From NCBI RefSeq assembly GCF_026241195.1, contig NZ_JAPFQO010000007.1, positions 124,001 to 188,000 of the forward strand: DNA of 64,000 nt, given 5' to 3'. Under the pieces are notes generated by a model that saw nothing but the letters and a program-made list of their open reading frames with translations, searched no databases and was not told the DNA's origin. This document shows positions 8,054-15,768 of the stretch, in pieces; within the stretch, counting starts at the first letter, position 1, and each line of letters starts with the position of its first letter. Source of the stretch: Pontibacter anaerobius (GTDB taxonomy: Bacteria; Bacteroidota; Bacteroidia; Cytophagales; Hymenobacteraceae). A program made the translations under genes and the position numbers.

Positions 8054-9166
8054 ATGCTCCTCGAAAATCTCAGTTTGCTGTTTTTCAAAAACTACGAAGA
8101 GGCTGCGCTCAGCTTTTCGGAGCATATCAACTGCTTTATCGGCGATAACGGCAGCGGCAAAACCAACCTGCTCGACGCCATCCACTACCTCTCCATGACC
8201 AGGAGCGCCTTTCCGGGCACCGACGCGCAAAGTATAAAACAGGGCGAGGACTTCTTTATGGTGAAGGGGCGCTTTGATATCTCGGGCGAGAAGCACACGG
8301 TGCAGGTGAGCCTGAAGCAGGGGCAGAAAAAGACCGTAACGCACAACAAGGCGCTCTACGAGAAGATCAGCGACCACATTGGCCGCTTCCCGGTAGTGCT
8401 CATCTCGCCTTACGACACTGACCTGATCCGCGAGGGCAGCGAGGAGCGCCGCAAGTACTTCGACAGCCTCATGTCGCAGTACGACCATGTGTACCTGGAG
8501 CAGCTCATACAGTATAACTACATCCTGAAGCAGCGCAATTCCCTGCTGAAGCAGTTTGCCGAGCGCCATTACTTCGATCGCGATTACCTGCAGATCCTGA
8601 ACGAGCAGCTGGTGCCTTTCGGCGAGGAGCTGGTGCAGGCGCGGCAGCGCTTTCTGCAGGATTTCGCGCCGATCTTCCAGAAGCACTACCACCACATCTC
8701 CGACAGCCACGAGGAGGTGACGCTCACCTACAAAAGCCAGCTGGAGGGCGGCGACCTTGCCAACAAACTACAGCAGGCCGAGCGCAAGGACATGGCGCTG
8801 CAGCGCACCACCGTGGGCCCGCACAAAGACGACTTTGTATTTCTGATGGACGGCAACCCCGTGAAAAGCTTCGGCTCGCAGGGGCAGCAGAAAAGCTACG
8901 TCATCGCCCTGAAGCTGGCGCACTTCGAGGTGATGGACCAGCGCCAGCACCACAAGCCCCTGCTCCTGCTCGACGACATTTTTGACCGCCTCGACGAGAA
9001 GCGCATCACCAAGCTTATGCAAATGGTGGCCGCCCATACTTTCGGCCAGATCTTCCTGACAGACACCCACCTGGAGCGCACCGATAAAATACTCGAAGGC
9101 CTCTCGGAAAGTATCCGTAGATTTGAGGTGAAGGAGGGAGTGGTGAAGGTGATTGGGGAGTTGTAG
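8054..9166 (+). CDS. recF: DNA replication and repair protein RecF
   Basis: SMC-like ATPase that loads RecA at single-strand gaps with RecO and RecR. The 370 residues have the usual length. Walker A is GDNGSGKTNLLDAIHYLS near residue 30, the Asp-rich family block is VVLISPYDTDLIREGSEERRKYFD near 113 (shown in two pieces in the protein), the signature is SFGSQGQQKS near 273, and Walker B is LLLLDDIFDRLDEKR near 299. It stands alone upstream of an AT-rich gene and a DciA-like gene. recF near DciA/DUF721 is the normal Cytophagales arrangement, so the AT-rich gene appears inserted. One AAGTATA (8230) encodes the Ser-Ile of AQSIKQG. Confidence 0.96.
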   Translation: MLLENLSLLFFKNYEEAALSFSEHINCFIGDNGSGKTNLLDAIHYLSMTRSAFPGTDAQSIKQGEDFFMVKGRFDISGEKHTVQVSLKQGQKKTVTHNKALYEKISDHIGRFPVVLISPYDTDLIREGSEERRKYFDSLMSQYDHVYLEQLIQYNYILKQRNSLLKQFAERHYFDRDYLQILNEQLVPFGEELVQARQRFLQDFAPIFQKHYHHISDSHEEVTLTYKSQLEGGDLANKLQQAERKDMALQRTTVGPHKDDFVFLMDGNPVKSFGSQGQQKSYVIALKLAHFEVMDQRQHHKPLLLLDDIFDRLDEKRITKLMQMVAAHTFGQIFLTDTHLERTDKILEGLSESIRRFEVKEGVVKVIGEL

Positions 9167-9247
9167 GCTTGATTTTAGAAGCTTATAATCCAGCTAGAAG
9201 TAAGTTAGTGTGCCTAATTACATCACTCTTAGCAAATATTGCAGCGC

Positions 9248-9868
9248 ATGAACAACAAAGTAGAAGAAGGCTTAAAGAGATTAGAATCATTAGACAAAGT
9301 TGTAATTGAAGCAGCAAAAGAGATGGTTCATGATGAAAACATGTATCCTCTTGATCTTTTAGCGAATGCTGTGCTTAACAGGACATTGTCAACTATAAGT
9401 GGTTTTGTTCTTCTAACAAGAGCTAACAATTTTAACTGTGCTGCACACTTGATAAGACTTCATCTAGATAATTTACTTAGATTCTCTGCAGCATGGATTG
9501 TAGATAACCCACATGATTTTGCGATGAAAGTCTTAAGTGGAGAGCAAATTAACCACTTAAAAGATATCTCAGGAAATAAAATGCATGATGGGTATCTTGT
9601 TGATCAATTATCTGTCAAATACCCTTGGGTAAAAAGGGTTTATAAAGAAACTTCGGGTTTTGTACATCTAAGCCATAAACACATATTTAACTCAACCAAA
9701 CTGAAAGATATAGAACAAAGAACTATAGCATTCTCGATCAGTAAAGAAGATTATTTTGTTGATGACCAGTTAAGAGTAGAGGCCACAGAACTTATGATTG
9801 AGATAACAAACTGTATATGTGATTTTATTAAAGGCTGGACATGGACTAAAAAGCATCCACCTAAATAA
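9248..9868 (+). CDS. Uncharacterised helical protein, AT-rich, probably acquired
   Basis: I do not recognise this 206-residue protein with certainty. It is rich in Lys, Asn, Ile and Leu and predicted all-helical. It contains an LIRLHLDNLLRFSAAW helix near residue 75 and SGFVHLSHKHIFN near 140. That layout loosely resembles DUF5677- or HEPN-like proteins, where a helix with H/R pairs follows LLxxL helices, but no Rx4-6H motif is clear. The ATG at 9248 is preferred to an in-frame TTG at 9239. Base composition drops sharply to an estimated one-third G+C against well over half in recF and the following gene, codon use is AT-ending, and no AAGTATA motif occurs. Its position between recF and DUF721 suggests insertion by transfer. 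Confidence 0.7.
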   Translation: MNNKVEEGLKRLESLDKVVIEAAKEMVHDENMYPLDLLANAVLNRTLSTISGFVLLTRANNFNCAAHLIRLHLDNLLRFSAAWIVDNPHDFAMKVLSGEQINHLKDISGNKMHDGYLVDQLSVKYPWVKRVYKETSGFVHLSHKHIFNSTKLKDIEQRTIAFSISKEDYFVDDQLRVEATELMIEITNCICDFIKGWTWTKKHPPK

Positions 9869-9949
9869 TAACTTCTGTTTCCTCATTATCTTGCTGATAA
9901 GAATCCTTAATTATTCACTCCTTCACCCACTCATTCAAAAATAAAAACC

Positions 9950-10273
9950 GTGCGCTACTACAAGAAGAAAGAGGCGATTGATAAACGCAAGGCAGACATC
10001 CAGCCGATTGGGGAAAGCCTGAAGGCGCTGATGCAGGCCTACCGCCTGGACGGTAAACTGAGCGAGGTGCAGTTGGTGCAGAACTGGGAGAAGATCATGG
10101 GCAAGCCCATCGCCCTGAAAACGCAGCAGCTATACTTTAAAGACGGCAAACTGTTCGTAAAACTGACCTCAGCCCCACTTAAGCACGAGCTCAACATGTC
10201 TAAAAGCAAGGTGATTGAGATTCTGAATACCGAGGCAGGCAACAACGTAGTGAAGGACATCATCTTCCTATAA
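9950..10273 (+). CDS. DciA-like DUF721 protein
   Basis: A 107-residue DUF721 protein. In bacteria that lack DnaC, DciA proteins carrying this domain help load the replicative helicase DnaB. The core reads GESLKALMQAYRLDGKLSEV (in residues 24-43), NWEKIMGKPIALKTQQL and LYFKDGKLFVKLTSAPLKHEL, with the conserved W near residue 47 and a final strand-helix pair. The chosen start is a GTG at 9950. An upstream in-frame ATG is absent, and the protein begins with the family's charged MRYYKKKEA. It follows the foreign-looking gene by 81 bp and precedes a thioesterase by 56 bp, a spacer holding AAGTATA and TATACTT. Confidence 0.85.
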   Translation: MRYYKKKEAIDKRKADIQPIGESLKALMQAYRLDGKLSEVQLVQNWEKIMGKPIALKTQQLYFKDGKLFVKLTSAPLKHELNMSKSKVIEILNTEAGNNVVKDIIFL

Positions 10274-10329
10274 AGCAACAGCGCGGGACGAAAACAAGTA
10301 TAGATTTTCCTGAATAGCTATACTTACCT

Positions 10330-10887
10330 ATGACTGATAATAACAACTTTCGTCCTGTTTCCTACTCCCGCACCACCCTCACCGAGCTCATGATCCCGAG
10401 CTACGCCAACTTCGGCGGCAAAATACACGGCGGCATACTTCTCTCTTTGATGGATAAAGTGGCCTATGCCTGCGCCTCTAAACATGCCGGCAACTACTGC
10501 GTTACCGTTACAGTGGAAGGCGTGCACTTTCTGCAACCCGTGGAGGTGGGCGACCTGGTATCGCTGAAGGCCTCGGTGAATTACGTGGGCAACACCTCGC
10601 TGATGGTGGGCATCCGGGTGATTGCCGAGAACGTAAAAACCGGCAAGGTAAAACATACCAATACCTCCTACTTCACGATGGTGGCTAAAGGGGACGACGA
10701 CAAACCCACGCAGGTACCCGGCCTTATCCTGGAGACCCGCGAAGACGGCCGTCGCTTTCTGGAGGCCATCAAACGCCGCGAACTCTCGCGTCGCTACGAA
10801 ACCGAGCTGGCCAACTCCAAAACCATACTTCAAGTGGAAGACGCCTTACACCTGTTACAGCAGGAGCGCTGTAAAATCGCGTTTTAA
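10330..10887 (+). CDS. Acyl-CoA thioesterase, hotdog fold (YciA/ACOT family)
   Basis: Hydrolyses acyl-CoA to free acid and CoA. The 185-residue protein carries one hotdog domain: NFGGKIHGGILLSLMDKVAYACASKHAG (residues 29-56, with the catalytic Asp in LMDKVAY and the conserved G-x-HGG), then VTVEGVHFLQPVEVGDLVSLKASVNYVGNTS and a C-terminal TSYFTMVAKGDD strand. A further 50 residues form a basic helical tail. The arrangement corresponds to YciA/ACOT7-type enzymes, which act as oligomers. It is probably the last gene of the recF group. After it come 780 bp without a gene. Confidence 0.9.
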   Translation: MTDNNNFRPVSYSRTTLTELMIPSYANFGGKIHGGILLSLMDKVAYACASKHAGNYCVTVTVEGVHFLQPVEVGDLVSLKASVNYVGNTSLMVGIRVIAENVKTGKVKHTNTSYFTMVAKGDDDKPTQVPGLILETREDGRRFLEAIKRRELSRRYETELANSKTILQVEDALHLLQQERCKIAF

Positions 10888-11094
10888 TTTGTCTGAATCA
10901 GGATTTTCAGGATTTGTGGATGGACAGGATTGCAATACCGGGTCCTACCACCGGATGGATAGGGTCTTCTGCATTACGCTGTTTATTTCTGGCGCGAGTC
11001 TCCCGACTCCTGTCCTGCAAATGATGTGAAGTCTCCGACTTCACTGAGGCCGGAGGCCTCAGGGTGGGTTCTGCAGGTGATTGTTATGCTTGAT

Positions 11095-11465
11095 GGAAGT
11101 TAGGAGTTAGGGAATTATGAACCCACCCCAGCCCCTCCCGAGAGGGGAATTTACCTCTCCCCAACCCTCTTCTTTTCTCGAGGGCCCCTACCCCCAGAAC
11201 AGGAGAGGGAGTCCGGTTAAAGCTCAGTCAGTGGTAGCTATCGAAAACCGATCCCAGTCTTCGGGTTGAGCGCCTTGTGAGATCCGGTGCCTGCCAAGGG
11301 CATGCCGAGCGGCAGCGAGGCAAGGAGGGAACACAGCGCGATGCCCTTATCGAGGGCCCCTACCCCCAAGACGAGGCCTCCCGGCCTTGAGGGCACCACT
11401 GCCAGAGATGAAACGATTAGCAAGAAAGACTGCGGATAAACAACTGCCAGGAAGGATAGCTTGCT
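11095..11465 (+). repeat. Interspersed intergenic repeat, copy 2, inside a 780-bp gene-free spacer
   Basis: The block begins GGAAGTTAGGAGTTAGGG and continues with GAACCCACCCC, GTAGCTATCGAAAACCGAT, CCCAGTCTTCGGGTTGAGCG, GACGAGGCCTCCCGGCC, GAGATGAAACGAT and GGATAGCTTG. Each piece has a counterpart in the same order in the copy at 24146-24500. It is the most diverged of the three copies and holds an extra GCAGCGAGGCAAGGAGG stretch. The remaining spacer contains a GTCCTGCAAATGATG-type segment with self-complementary TGAAGTCTCCGACTTCA and GAGGCCGGAGGCCTC (11028-11060), and GGGCTACAAGCCCGCGC (11507-11523). No coding region is credible here. AAGTATA occurs at 11490. Confidence 0.75.
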
Positions 11466-11667
11466 TCAAGTTAAAGGAAGCAGCAGCTAAAGTATAAAGA
11501 GCACGGGCTACAAGCCCGCGCTAGCAATGCGCTATGGAAGTCACAAGCAGACACTTGCGCCAGGAGAGGCATGATATATCGCAGCTAAACAGCATAATAC
11601 TTCCCCTCCTCCCATTTCTCCCATATCCTTTGTAACTTGTAACATCGATCATATATCTAACCCTAAA

Positions 11668-13050
11668 ATGACTATTAATCCTAACCTTAAAGCCCTATTG
11701 GCGGCTCTGCTGCTGACAGGTGCCCCCTTGATTACCCCAACCCAAAGTATAGCCCAGGAAGTGGTGCGTCAGGATGACGACATCAAGAAGATGATAAACC
11801 AGCTCTCGGCCCAAAACCTGGAGCAACTGGTGCGTAAGATGGTGAGCTTCGGCACACGCCATACTTTGAGCACCACCACCAGCAAGAAAGAAGGCATCGG
11901 CGCGGCCCGTGAGTGGGTAAAATCCGAGTTTGAGAAGTATGCCCAGGCCTCCGGCGGCCGCATGACCGTGGAGATGGACAAGTTTACCGTAAAAGCCGAC
12001 GGGCGTCGCGTGCCGCAGGATACGGAGATGGCCAACGTGATCGCCATCCTGAAAGGCACCGACCCGAACGATGACCGCGTGATCATTGTGGGCGGCCACC
12101 TCGACTCCCGCGCCACCGACGTAATGGATGCCAAAAGCAAGGCCCCAGGCGCTAACGACGATGCCTCCGGCGTGGCAATGGTGATGGAGATGGCCCGCGT
12201 GATGGCGTCGCAGAAGTTCCCGGCTACGCTGATGTTTGTGGCTTTCCAGGGCGAGGAGCAGGGATTGTACGGCTCCACCCATCTGGCTGAGCGTGCTAAA
12301 AAAGAGGGCTGGAACCTGGTGGCCATGCAGAACAACGACATCGTGGGCAACTCCTACTCTGCCGAAACCGGCCTGCACGACAATACCAAAGTCCGCATCT
12401 TCAGCGAGGGCGTGCCCGCTAACGAGACCGAGGAACAGGCCCGCCTGCGCAGAACTTTAGGCGCCGAGAGCGACAGCCCGAGCCGTAACCTGGCCCGCTA
12501 CATGGAGCTGGTGGGCGAGAAGTACGTGGACCAGTTAGACGTGGTGCTGGTGCACCGGTCCGACCGCTTCCTGCGCGGCGGCGACCACACGCCGTTTAAC
12601 CGCCAGGGCTTTACAGCCGTGCGTATGAGCGAGATGAACGAAGATTTCGACCACCAGCACCAGGATGTGCGCAAGGAGGACGGAAAGCAGTACGGTGACC
12701 TGCCCGAGTTTATGGATTTTGAGTACCTGCGCAAGAACACGGCCGTTAACCTGGCAAGTATGGCCAGCCTGGGCTGGGCCCCTGCCGCCCCGGAGAAAGT
12801 AGGTGTACTTACCTCAGAACTCACCAACAAAACAGACCTGAAGTGGGAAGCCCCTGCCAAAGGAGCCAAGCCGGCTGGCTATTACGTGCTGATGCGTGAA
12901 ACCAACAGCCCGAACTGGGAGAAGCGCTTCTACGTGACCGATACCAAAGCCACTTTGCCCTACTCTAAGGATAACTACTTCTTTGCCGTGCAGTCGATGG
13001 ACAAGGAGGGGCATGCCAGCCTGCCGGTGCTGCCTGTGCCAGTGCGCTAA
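11668..13050 (+). CDS. Secreted M28-family zinc aminopeptidase with C-terminal Fn3-like domain
   Basis: A 460-residue exported di-zinc peptidase that removes N-terminal residues from peptides. Residues 1-29 are a signal peptide (ending SIAQE). The M28 ligands are all present: GGHLDSR (His, near residue 150), ANDDASGVA (Asp, 173), QGEEQGLYG (Glu pair, 204), NNDIVG (Asp, 233) and GGDHTPF (His, 317). Residues about 375-460 form a beta-rich fibronectin-III-like domain (TDLKWEAPAKGAKPAGYYV...), common on M28 enzymes of Bacteroidota. It is followed after only 18 bp by a metallo-beta-lactamase gene, so both probably share a transcript. The spacer consists mainly of a TATACTT copy. Confidence 0.93.
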   Translation: MTINPNLKALLAALLLTGAPLITPTQSIAQEVVRQDDDIKKMINQLSAQNLEQLVRKMVSFGTRHTLSTTTSKKEGIGAAREWVKSEFEKYAQASGGRMTVEMDKFTVKADGRRVPQDTEMANVIAILKGTDPNDDRVIIVGGHLDSRATDVMDAKSKAPGANDDASGVAMVMEMARVMASQKFPATLMFVAFQGEEQGLYGSTHLAERAKKEGWNLVAMQNNDIVGNSYSAETGLHDNTKVRIFSEGVPANETEEQARLRRTLGAESDSPSRNLARYMELVGEKYVDQLDVVLVHRSDRFLRGGDHTPFNRQGFTAVRMSEMNEDFDHQHQDVRKEDGKQYGDLPEFMDFEYLRKNTAVNLASMASLGWAPAAPEKVGVLTSELTNKTDLKWEAPAKGAKPAGYYVLMRETNSPNWEKRFYVTDTKATLPYSKDNYFFAVQSMDKEGHASLPVLPVPVR

Positions 13051-13068
13051 TTTATACTTTAGCTGACG

Positions 13069-13788
13069 ATGAAAGGACTGCTGTTACCTCTGTTGCTGCT
13101 CCTGTTGCCTGCCTTTACGTTGCGGGCACAGGAGCAGCCGATACAGGTAACCAAAATCGCACCGAAAGTATACGTCCATACTTCATTTCAGAAGTATAAT
13201 GGCGTGCTGTTTCCCTCGCACGGCCTGTTGGTCTCCACAAACGATGGCGTTGTGCTGATTGATACTGGCTGGGGCAACGAACCGACAGAACAGCTACTGG
13301 CGTGGGTGAAAACCAACCTGAAGCAGCCGGTAAAAGTATGCGTGCCCACCCACTGGCATGATGACAAGATGGGCGGCATCGGGGCGGTGCAGGCGCAGGG
13401 CATTCCGGTGGTTACCTCAGAGCTTACGGCCACACTTGCCGCTGCGAATGGCAAAGGTACACCGGATATCACCTTCGCCACCGATACCACATTTACCATC
13501 GGCAAGCAGAAGTTTGAAGTATACTTCCCCGGCGGCGGCCATACTTTAGATAACGTGGTGGTGTACCTGCCGCAGCAAAAGATTCTCTTTGGGGGCTGTT
13601 TTGTAAAGGATACCCAGGCAAAGAACCTGGGAAACACCGCCGATGCTGACCTGGAAAGCTGGCCTGTTGCCATCCAACATGTGCAGCAGCGTTACCCCAA
13701 AGCTAAGGTGGTGGTGCCGAGCCACGGCCCCTGGGGCAACCGGTCCTTGCTCAGCCATACGTTGGAGCTCCTGCAGGATCAGAAGTAA
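13069..13788 (+). CDS. Subclass B1 metallo-beta-lactamase
   Basis: A 239-residue periplasmic zinc enzyme predicted to hydrolyse beta-lactams. The leader (residues 1-20, leucine-rich, ending LRAQ) is a signal peptide. All subclass B1 ligands are visible: THWHDDKMGG supplies His116, His118 and Asp120 (standard BBL numbering), GGGHTLDN gives His196, FGGCFVKD gives Cys221 together with Lys224, LGNTADAD matches the Asn233 region, and VPSHGPWG gives His263. The set separates it from B2/B3 enzymes and from glyoxalase-like relatives. Chromosomal B1 enzymes are well known in Bacteroidota. Whether this one confers resistance cannot be read from sequence. No mobile element flanks it. Confidence 0.93.
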   Translation: MKGLLLPLLLLLLPAFTLRAQEQPIQVTKIAPKVYVHTSFQKYNGVLFPSHGLLVSTNDGVVLIDTGWGNEPTEQLLAWVKTNLKQPVKVCVPTHWHDDKMGGIGAVQAQGIPVVTSELTATLAAANGKGTPDITFATDTTFTIGKQKFEVYFPGGGHTLDNVVVYLPQQKILFGGCFVKDTQAKNLGNTADADLESWPVAIQHVQQRYPKAKVVVPSHGPWGNRSLLSHTLELLQDQK

Positions 13789-13801
13789 GGATAACACAAC
13801 A

Positions 13802-13855
13802 AAGTATAAAGCGAGAGGCCGGAGCATAAAAACTCCGGCCTCTCGCTTTATACTT
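13802..13855. terminator. Bidirectional terminator with 23-bp perfect arms ending in the AAGTATA motif
   Basis: Arms 13802-13824 and 13833-13855 are exact reverse complements around the 8-nt loop CATAAAAA. The outermost seven bases of the two arms are AAGTATA and TATACTT. It lies between two convergent genes and would serve both. Confidence 0.93.
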
Positions 13856-13874
13856 CATCGATTCTGTTGTTTCA

Positions 13875-14141
13875 TCAATCCCGGCTTACCAGCTTGTTAA
13901 AGTTGCCGTTGGGGTCGTGGAGCAGCGCCAGGTTGTTCTTGTCAAATTCTTTAAAGAACTCGTCCCAGCTGACCTCATCAAAACTGCCGTTGTCGTCGCT
14001 TTTCTTCGGGAAGTGGATGCGCAGCACACCCTCGCCGCTACCATCGTTCTCAGTGCCTTTTACTACCCTTGGTACGCCGCCGTGCTTCTTGGCCCACTCC
14101 TGTATTTCTCTGTGGTTAGTTGTTTTCCTGGATTCACTCAT
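13875..14141 (-). CDS. Small conserved protein of unknown function (88 aa)
   Basis: A short acidic soluble protein. It starts TTNHREIQEWAKKHGGVPRVVKGT and continues with a strand LRIHFP and the segment SWDEFFKEFDKNNLALLHD, then ends FNKLVSR. The pattern of an N-terminal helix, a KGT turn, a strand and then EEISWEEFFEKFDxxNLAFLY is shared by a widespread family of small proteins sometimes mislabelled as 1,4-alpha-glucan branching enzyme. No catalytic residues are evident and the function is unknown. The gene is monocistronic, converging on the metallo-beta-lactamase. Confidence 0.85.
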   Translation of the reverse strand: MSESRKTTNHREIQEWAKKHGGVPRVVKGTENDGSGEGVLRIHFPKKSDDNGSFDEVSWDEFFKEFDKNNLALLHDPNGNFNKLVSRD

Positions 14142-14212
14142 AGCTTTACTGTTGTTTTAAGTTTGTTTTCCGCAGATAAACTATACGCGCCCCCTGGGTA
14201 AAAGATGAGAAA

Positions 14213-14247
14213 CAAAAAAGCAGCCCCGAAACAGGACTGCTTTTTTG
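14213..14247 (-). terminator. Terminator of the DUF2807 gene
   Basis: Arms CAAAAAAGCAG and CTGCTTTTTTG enclose a 13-nt loop, 27 bp past the stop of the leftward gene at 14274. The symmetric A/T tracts could also stop rightward transcription. Confidence 0.8.
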
Positions 14248-14273
14248 TTGTAAATCAGGTTGTATTCTCTTCG

Positions 14274-14999
14274 TTACAATTTGCCAACACGGGCCGCAGA
14301 CGTTACATCCGAAGTGATGCTTGGGCTGCCTTTGTAGTAGACCGATGATGCTCCGGAAGCGTTAATATCCAAAGCCTCCTTGGCAAAAACTTTCACATTG
14401 CTGGCTCCGCTGGCCTGTATCTTCACCTCACGTGCCTCCAGTTCCGAAGCATCCACCTTCGAGGCCCCGGACATGTCCATGTTCAGGACGTCAGCCTTGC
14501 CCAGCAGCTCTACTTTGCTTGCGCCGCTTAGGTCAGCCTTGATCTCTTTTGTGTCCACGGTGAGTTTCACGTTAGAGCCACCGCTCATGTCCATTTTCAG
14601 GGCAGGCGATTTAAAGCTGGAGTTGCCTATTATTTTCACGCCGCCGCTGATGTTGATGCTCTCCAGCCCTTTCAGTGTCACGTAGGCTTTCATACCCTTG
14701 GTAGAGCTGATACCTCTATCATTGTAGATGTGCAGGATACCGTTACGCACCTCTGTTTTAATGTTATTAAGCAGGTTTTCCTCTGCCTCCAGGCGCACGC
14801 TTTCGTTGCTGCCCTGCGTCAGCTCCACCACAAAGCCGCCGCTAACGTCAATACCTTTAATTCCGGATACATCCCTGTCTTGCGTGGCCACTTTCCCATT
14901 GCCCCGCAGGCCCTGCGCCATTGCCGCCGATACGTTTAGCAGCATAAAAGCAACGATAAAAAGCCCAAAGGCCGCTTTGTGTAAATTACTGATCTTCAT
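14274..14999 (-). CDS. Secreted DUF2807 (head GIN domain) protein
   Basis: An exported beta-helix protein of about 241 residues. The ATG at 14999 is chosen over one 45 bp upstream because it gives a clean signal peptide (MKISNLHKAAFGLF...SAAMAQ). The mature part is built of short repeated strands with Gly-Ala-Ser turns, DLSGASKVEL, DMSGASKVDA, QASGASNVKV and NASGASSVYY, spaced about 20 residues apart, typical of the DUF2807 right-handed beta-helix that is common in Bacteroidota. The opening VSGIKGIDVSGGFVVELTQG is the family's head motif. The biochemical role is unknown; adhesin- or envelope-associated functions have been suggested for the fold. Confidence 0.88.
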   Translation of the reverse strand: MKISNLHKAAFGLFIVAFMLLNVSAAMAQGLRGNGKVATQDRDVSGIKGIDVSGGFVVELTQGSNESVRLEAEENLLNNIKTEVRNGILHIYNDRGISSTKGMKAYVTLKGLESINISGGVKIIGNSSFKSPALKMDMSGGSNVKLTVDTKEIKADLSGASKVELLGKADVLNMDMSGASKVDASELEAREVKIQASGASNVKVFAKEALDINASGASSVYYKGSPSITSDVTSAARVGKL

Positions 15000-15160
15000 A
15001 GTATAGATTTTTGGGTTAGTAATTCCTGTTACATCTTTTTTCAAAAGCCATTATGCATAAAAGATGCCGTTTTTCCGAAAAGGTTGCTTGAGGTTGAAAA
15101 GAATTTCTCAAAACCGCACTTTACATTAACTTAACTCCTGCTGCCTCACGTTGGCACCAG

Positions 15161-15526
15161 CTACACCCGCTCTCCGGCTAAAGGCCTGTTCATCCAACGC
15201 TGAAAAATAAAGGCCCCTGTTGTATAGGCCAGCACGTCCCACGGGTCGGCTGTATACTTTTGGTGCAGCAACGGTAGCAAGCCTTCAAACACCACGCTAA
15301 ACAGCAGCAGCGCCAGCAAAGTATGGTATAGCGGCAACACAAAGTATGGGTTCCTGAAGTATAACCGCTCGGCAGCAAGCGCAACCGTAAGCGCCAGGGG
15401 CAGCACCAGCAGATCGTCGAGGTGCGTGTGCAGTGGCCATAGGTAAACGCCTGTAAGCTCCAGCAGTTGGTTGCCTGCGGCAAGTAAAAGAAAAATCAAG
15501 AAAAGTGGTTGCCGGAAAGTGCCCAT
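15161..15526 (-). CDS. Small integral membrane protein (about 121 aa)
   Basis: The start at 15526 (MGTFRQPLFLIF) is preferred to a longer frame because it begins 2 bp after the stop of the upstream zinc-ribbon gene and opens directly with a membrane helix. About four hydrophobic helices are visible. The segment LHTHLDDLLVLPLAL after helix 1 and ADPWDVLAYTTGAFIFQ near the end resemble small Bacteroidota membrane proteins sometimes labelled magnesium-citrate transporter. The latter also recalls the VanZ-type DxxDVxAYxxG motif. Function is unknown. It is the last of three tiny co-oriented membrane-linked genes. Confidence 0.75.
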   Translation of the reverse strand: MGTFRQPLFLIFLLLAAGNQLLELTGVYLWPLHTHLDDLLVLPLALTVALAAERLYFRNPYFVLPLYHTLLALLLFSVVFEGLLPLLHQKYTADPWDVLAYTTGAFIFQRWMNRPLAGERV

Positions 15527-15528
15527 GG

Positions 15529-15729
15529 TTACAGCGCCACAAGCCCAATGGCCAGCATAATGCCGCCCAGCACAAGCAGGAAGATTTCGGTGGCTGTCAG
15601 GTTTTTGAACCAGTTGGAGCCGTTGGCAGGCAGCGGTTGGCCGCATTGCGGGCACTGCTTGGCTTCGCGGGGCACGGTGGCACCGCAGTTAGGACAGGTT
15701 TTGGTAGCAGGGTTTTCAGGGTTGGCCAT
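15529..15729 (-). CDS. Zinc-ribbon single-pass membrane protein (66 aa)
   Basis: The N-terminal half is a rubredoxin-like zinc ribbon with four cysteines, CPNCGATVPREAKQCPQCG (residues 12-30). A short linker and one membrane helix (EIFLLVLGGIMLAIGLVAL) follow to the end. Proteins of this zinc-ribbon plus helix type are common and uncharacterised; the ribbon may recruit a partner to the membrane. A minus-strand TACCTTTG element (15734-15741) lies 5 bp before the start and would yield an almost leaderless transcript. The next gene follows after 2 bp. Confidence 0.85.
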   Translation of the reverse strand: MANPENPATKTCPNCGATVPREAKQCPQCGQPLPANGSNWFKNLTATEIFLLVLGGIMLAIGLVAL

Positions 15730-15733
15730 GTTA

Positions 15734-15741
15734 CAAAGGTA
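15734..15741 (-). promoter_or_regulatory. Candidate -7 element before the zinc-ribbon gene
   Basis: Minus strand TACCTTTG fits TAnnTTTG. Initiation a few bases downstream would begin at or next to the ATG, suggesting a very short or absent leader. Confidence 0.4.
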
Positions 15742-15768
15742 CGCACCTGAGGCAAATAAGTGCAGCCT

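Noticed and set aside
7961..8710. 249-codon frame opposite recF
   Set aside because: It is antisense to RecF, whose Walker A, signature and Walker B are all in the plus frame.
9239..9247. TTG start three codons upstream of the AT-rich gene
   Set aside because: The ATG at 9248 is in frame and more likely; there is no Shine-Dalgarno or promoter to support TTG.
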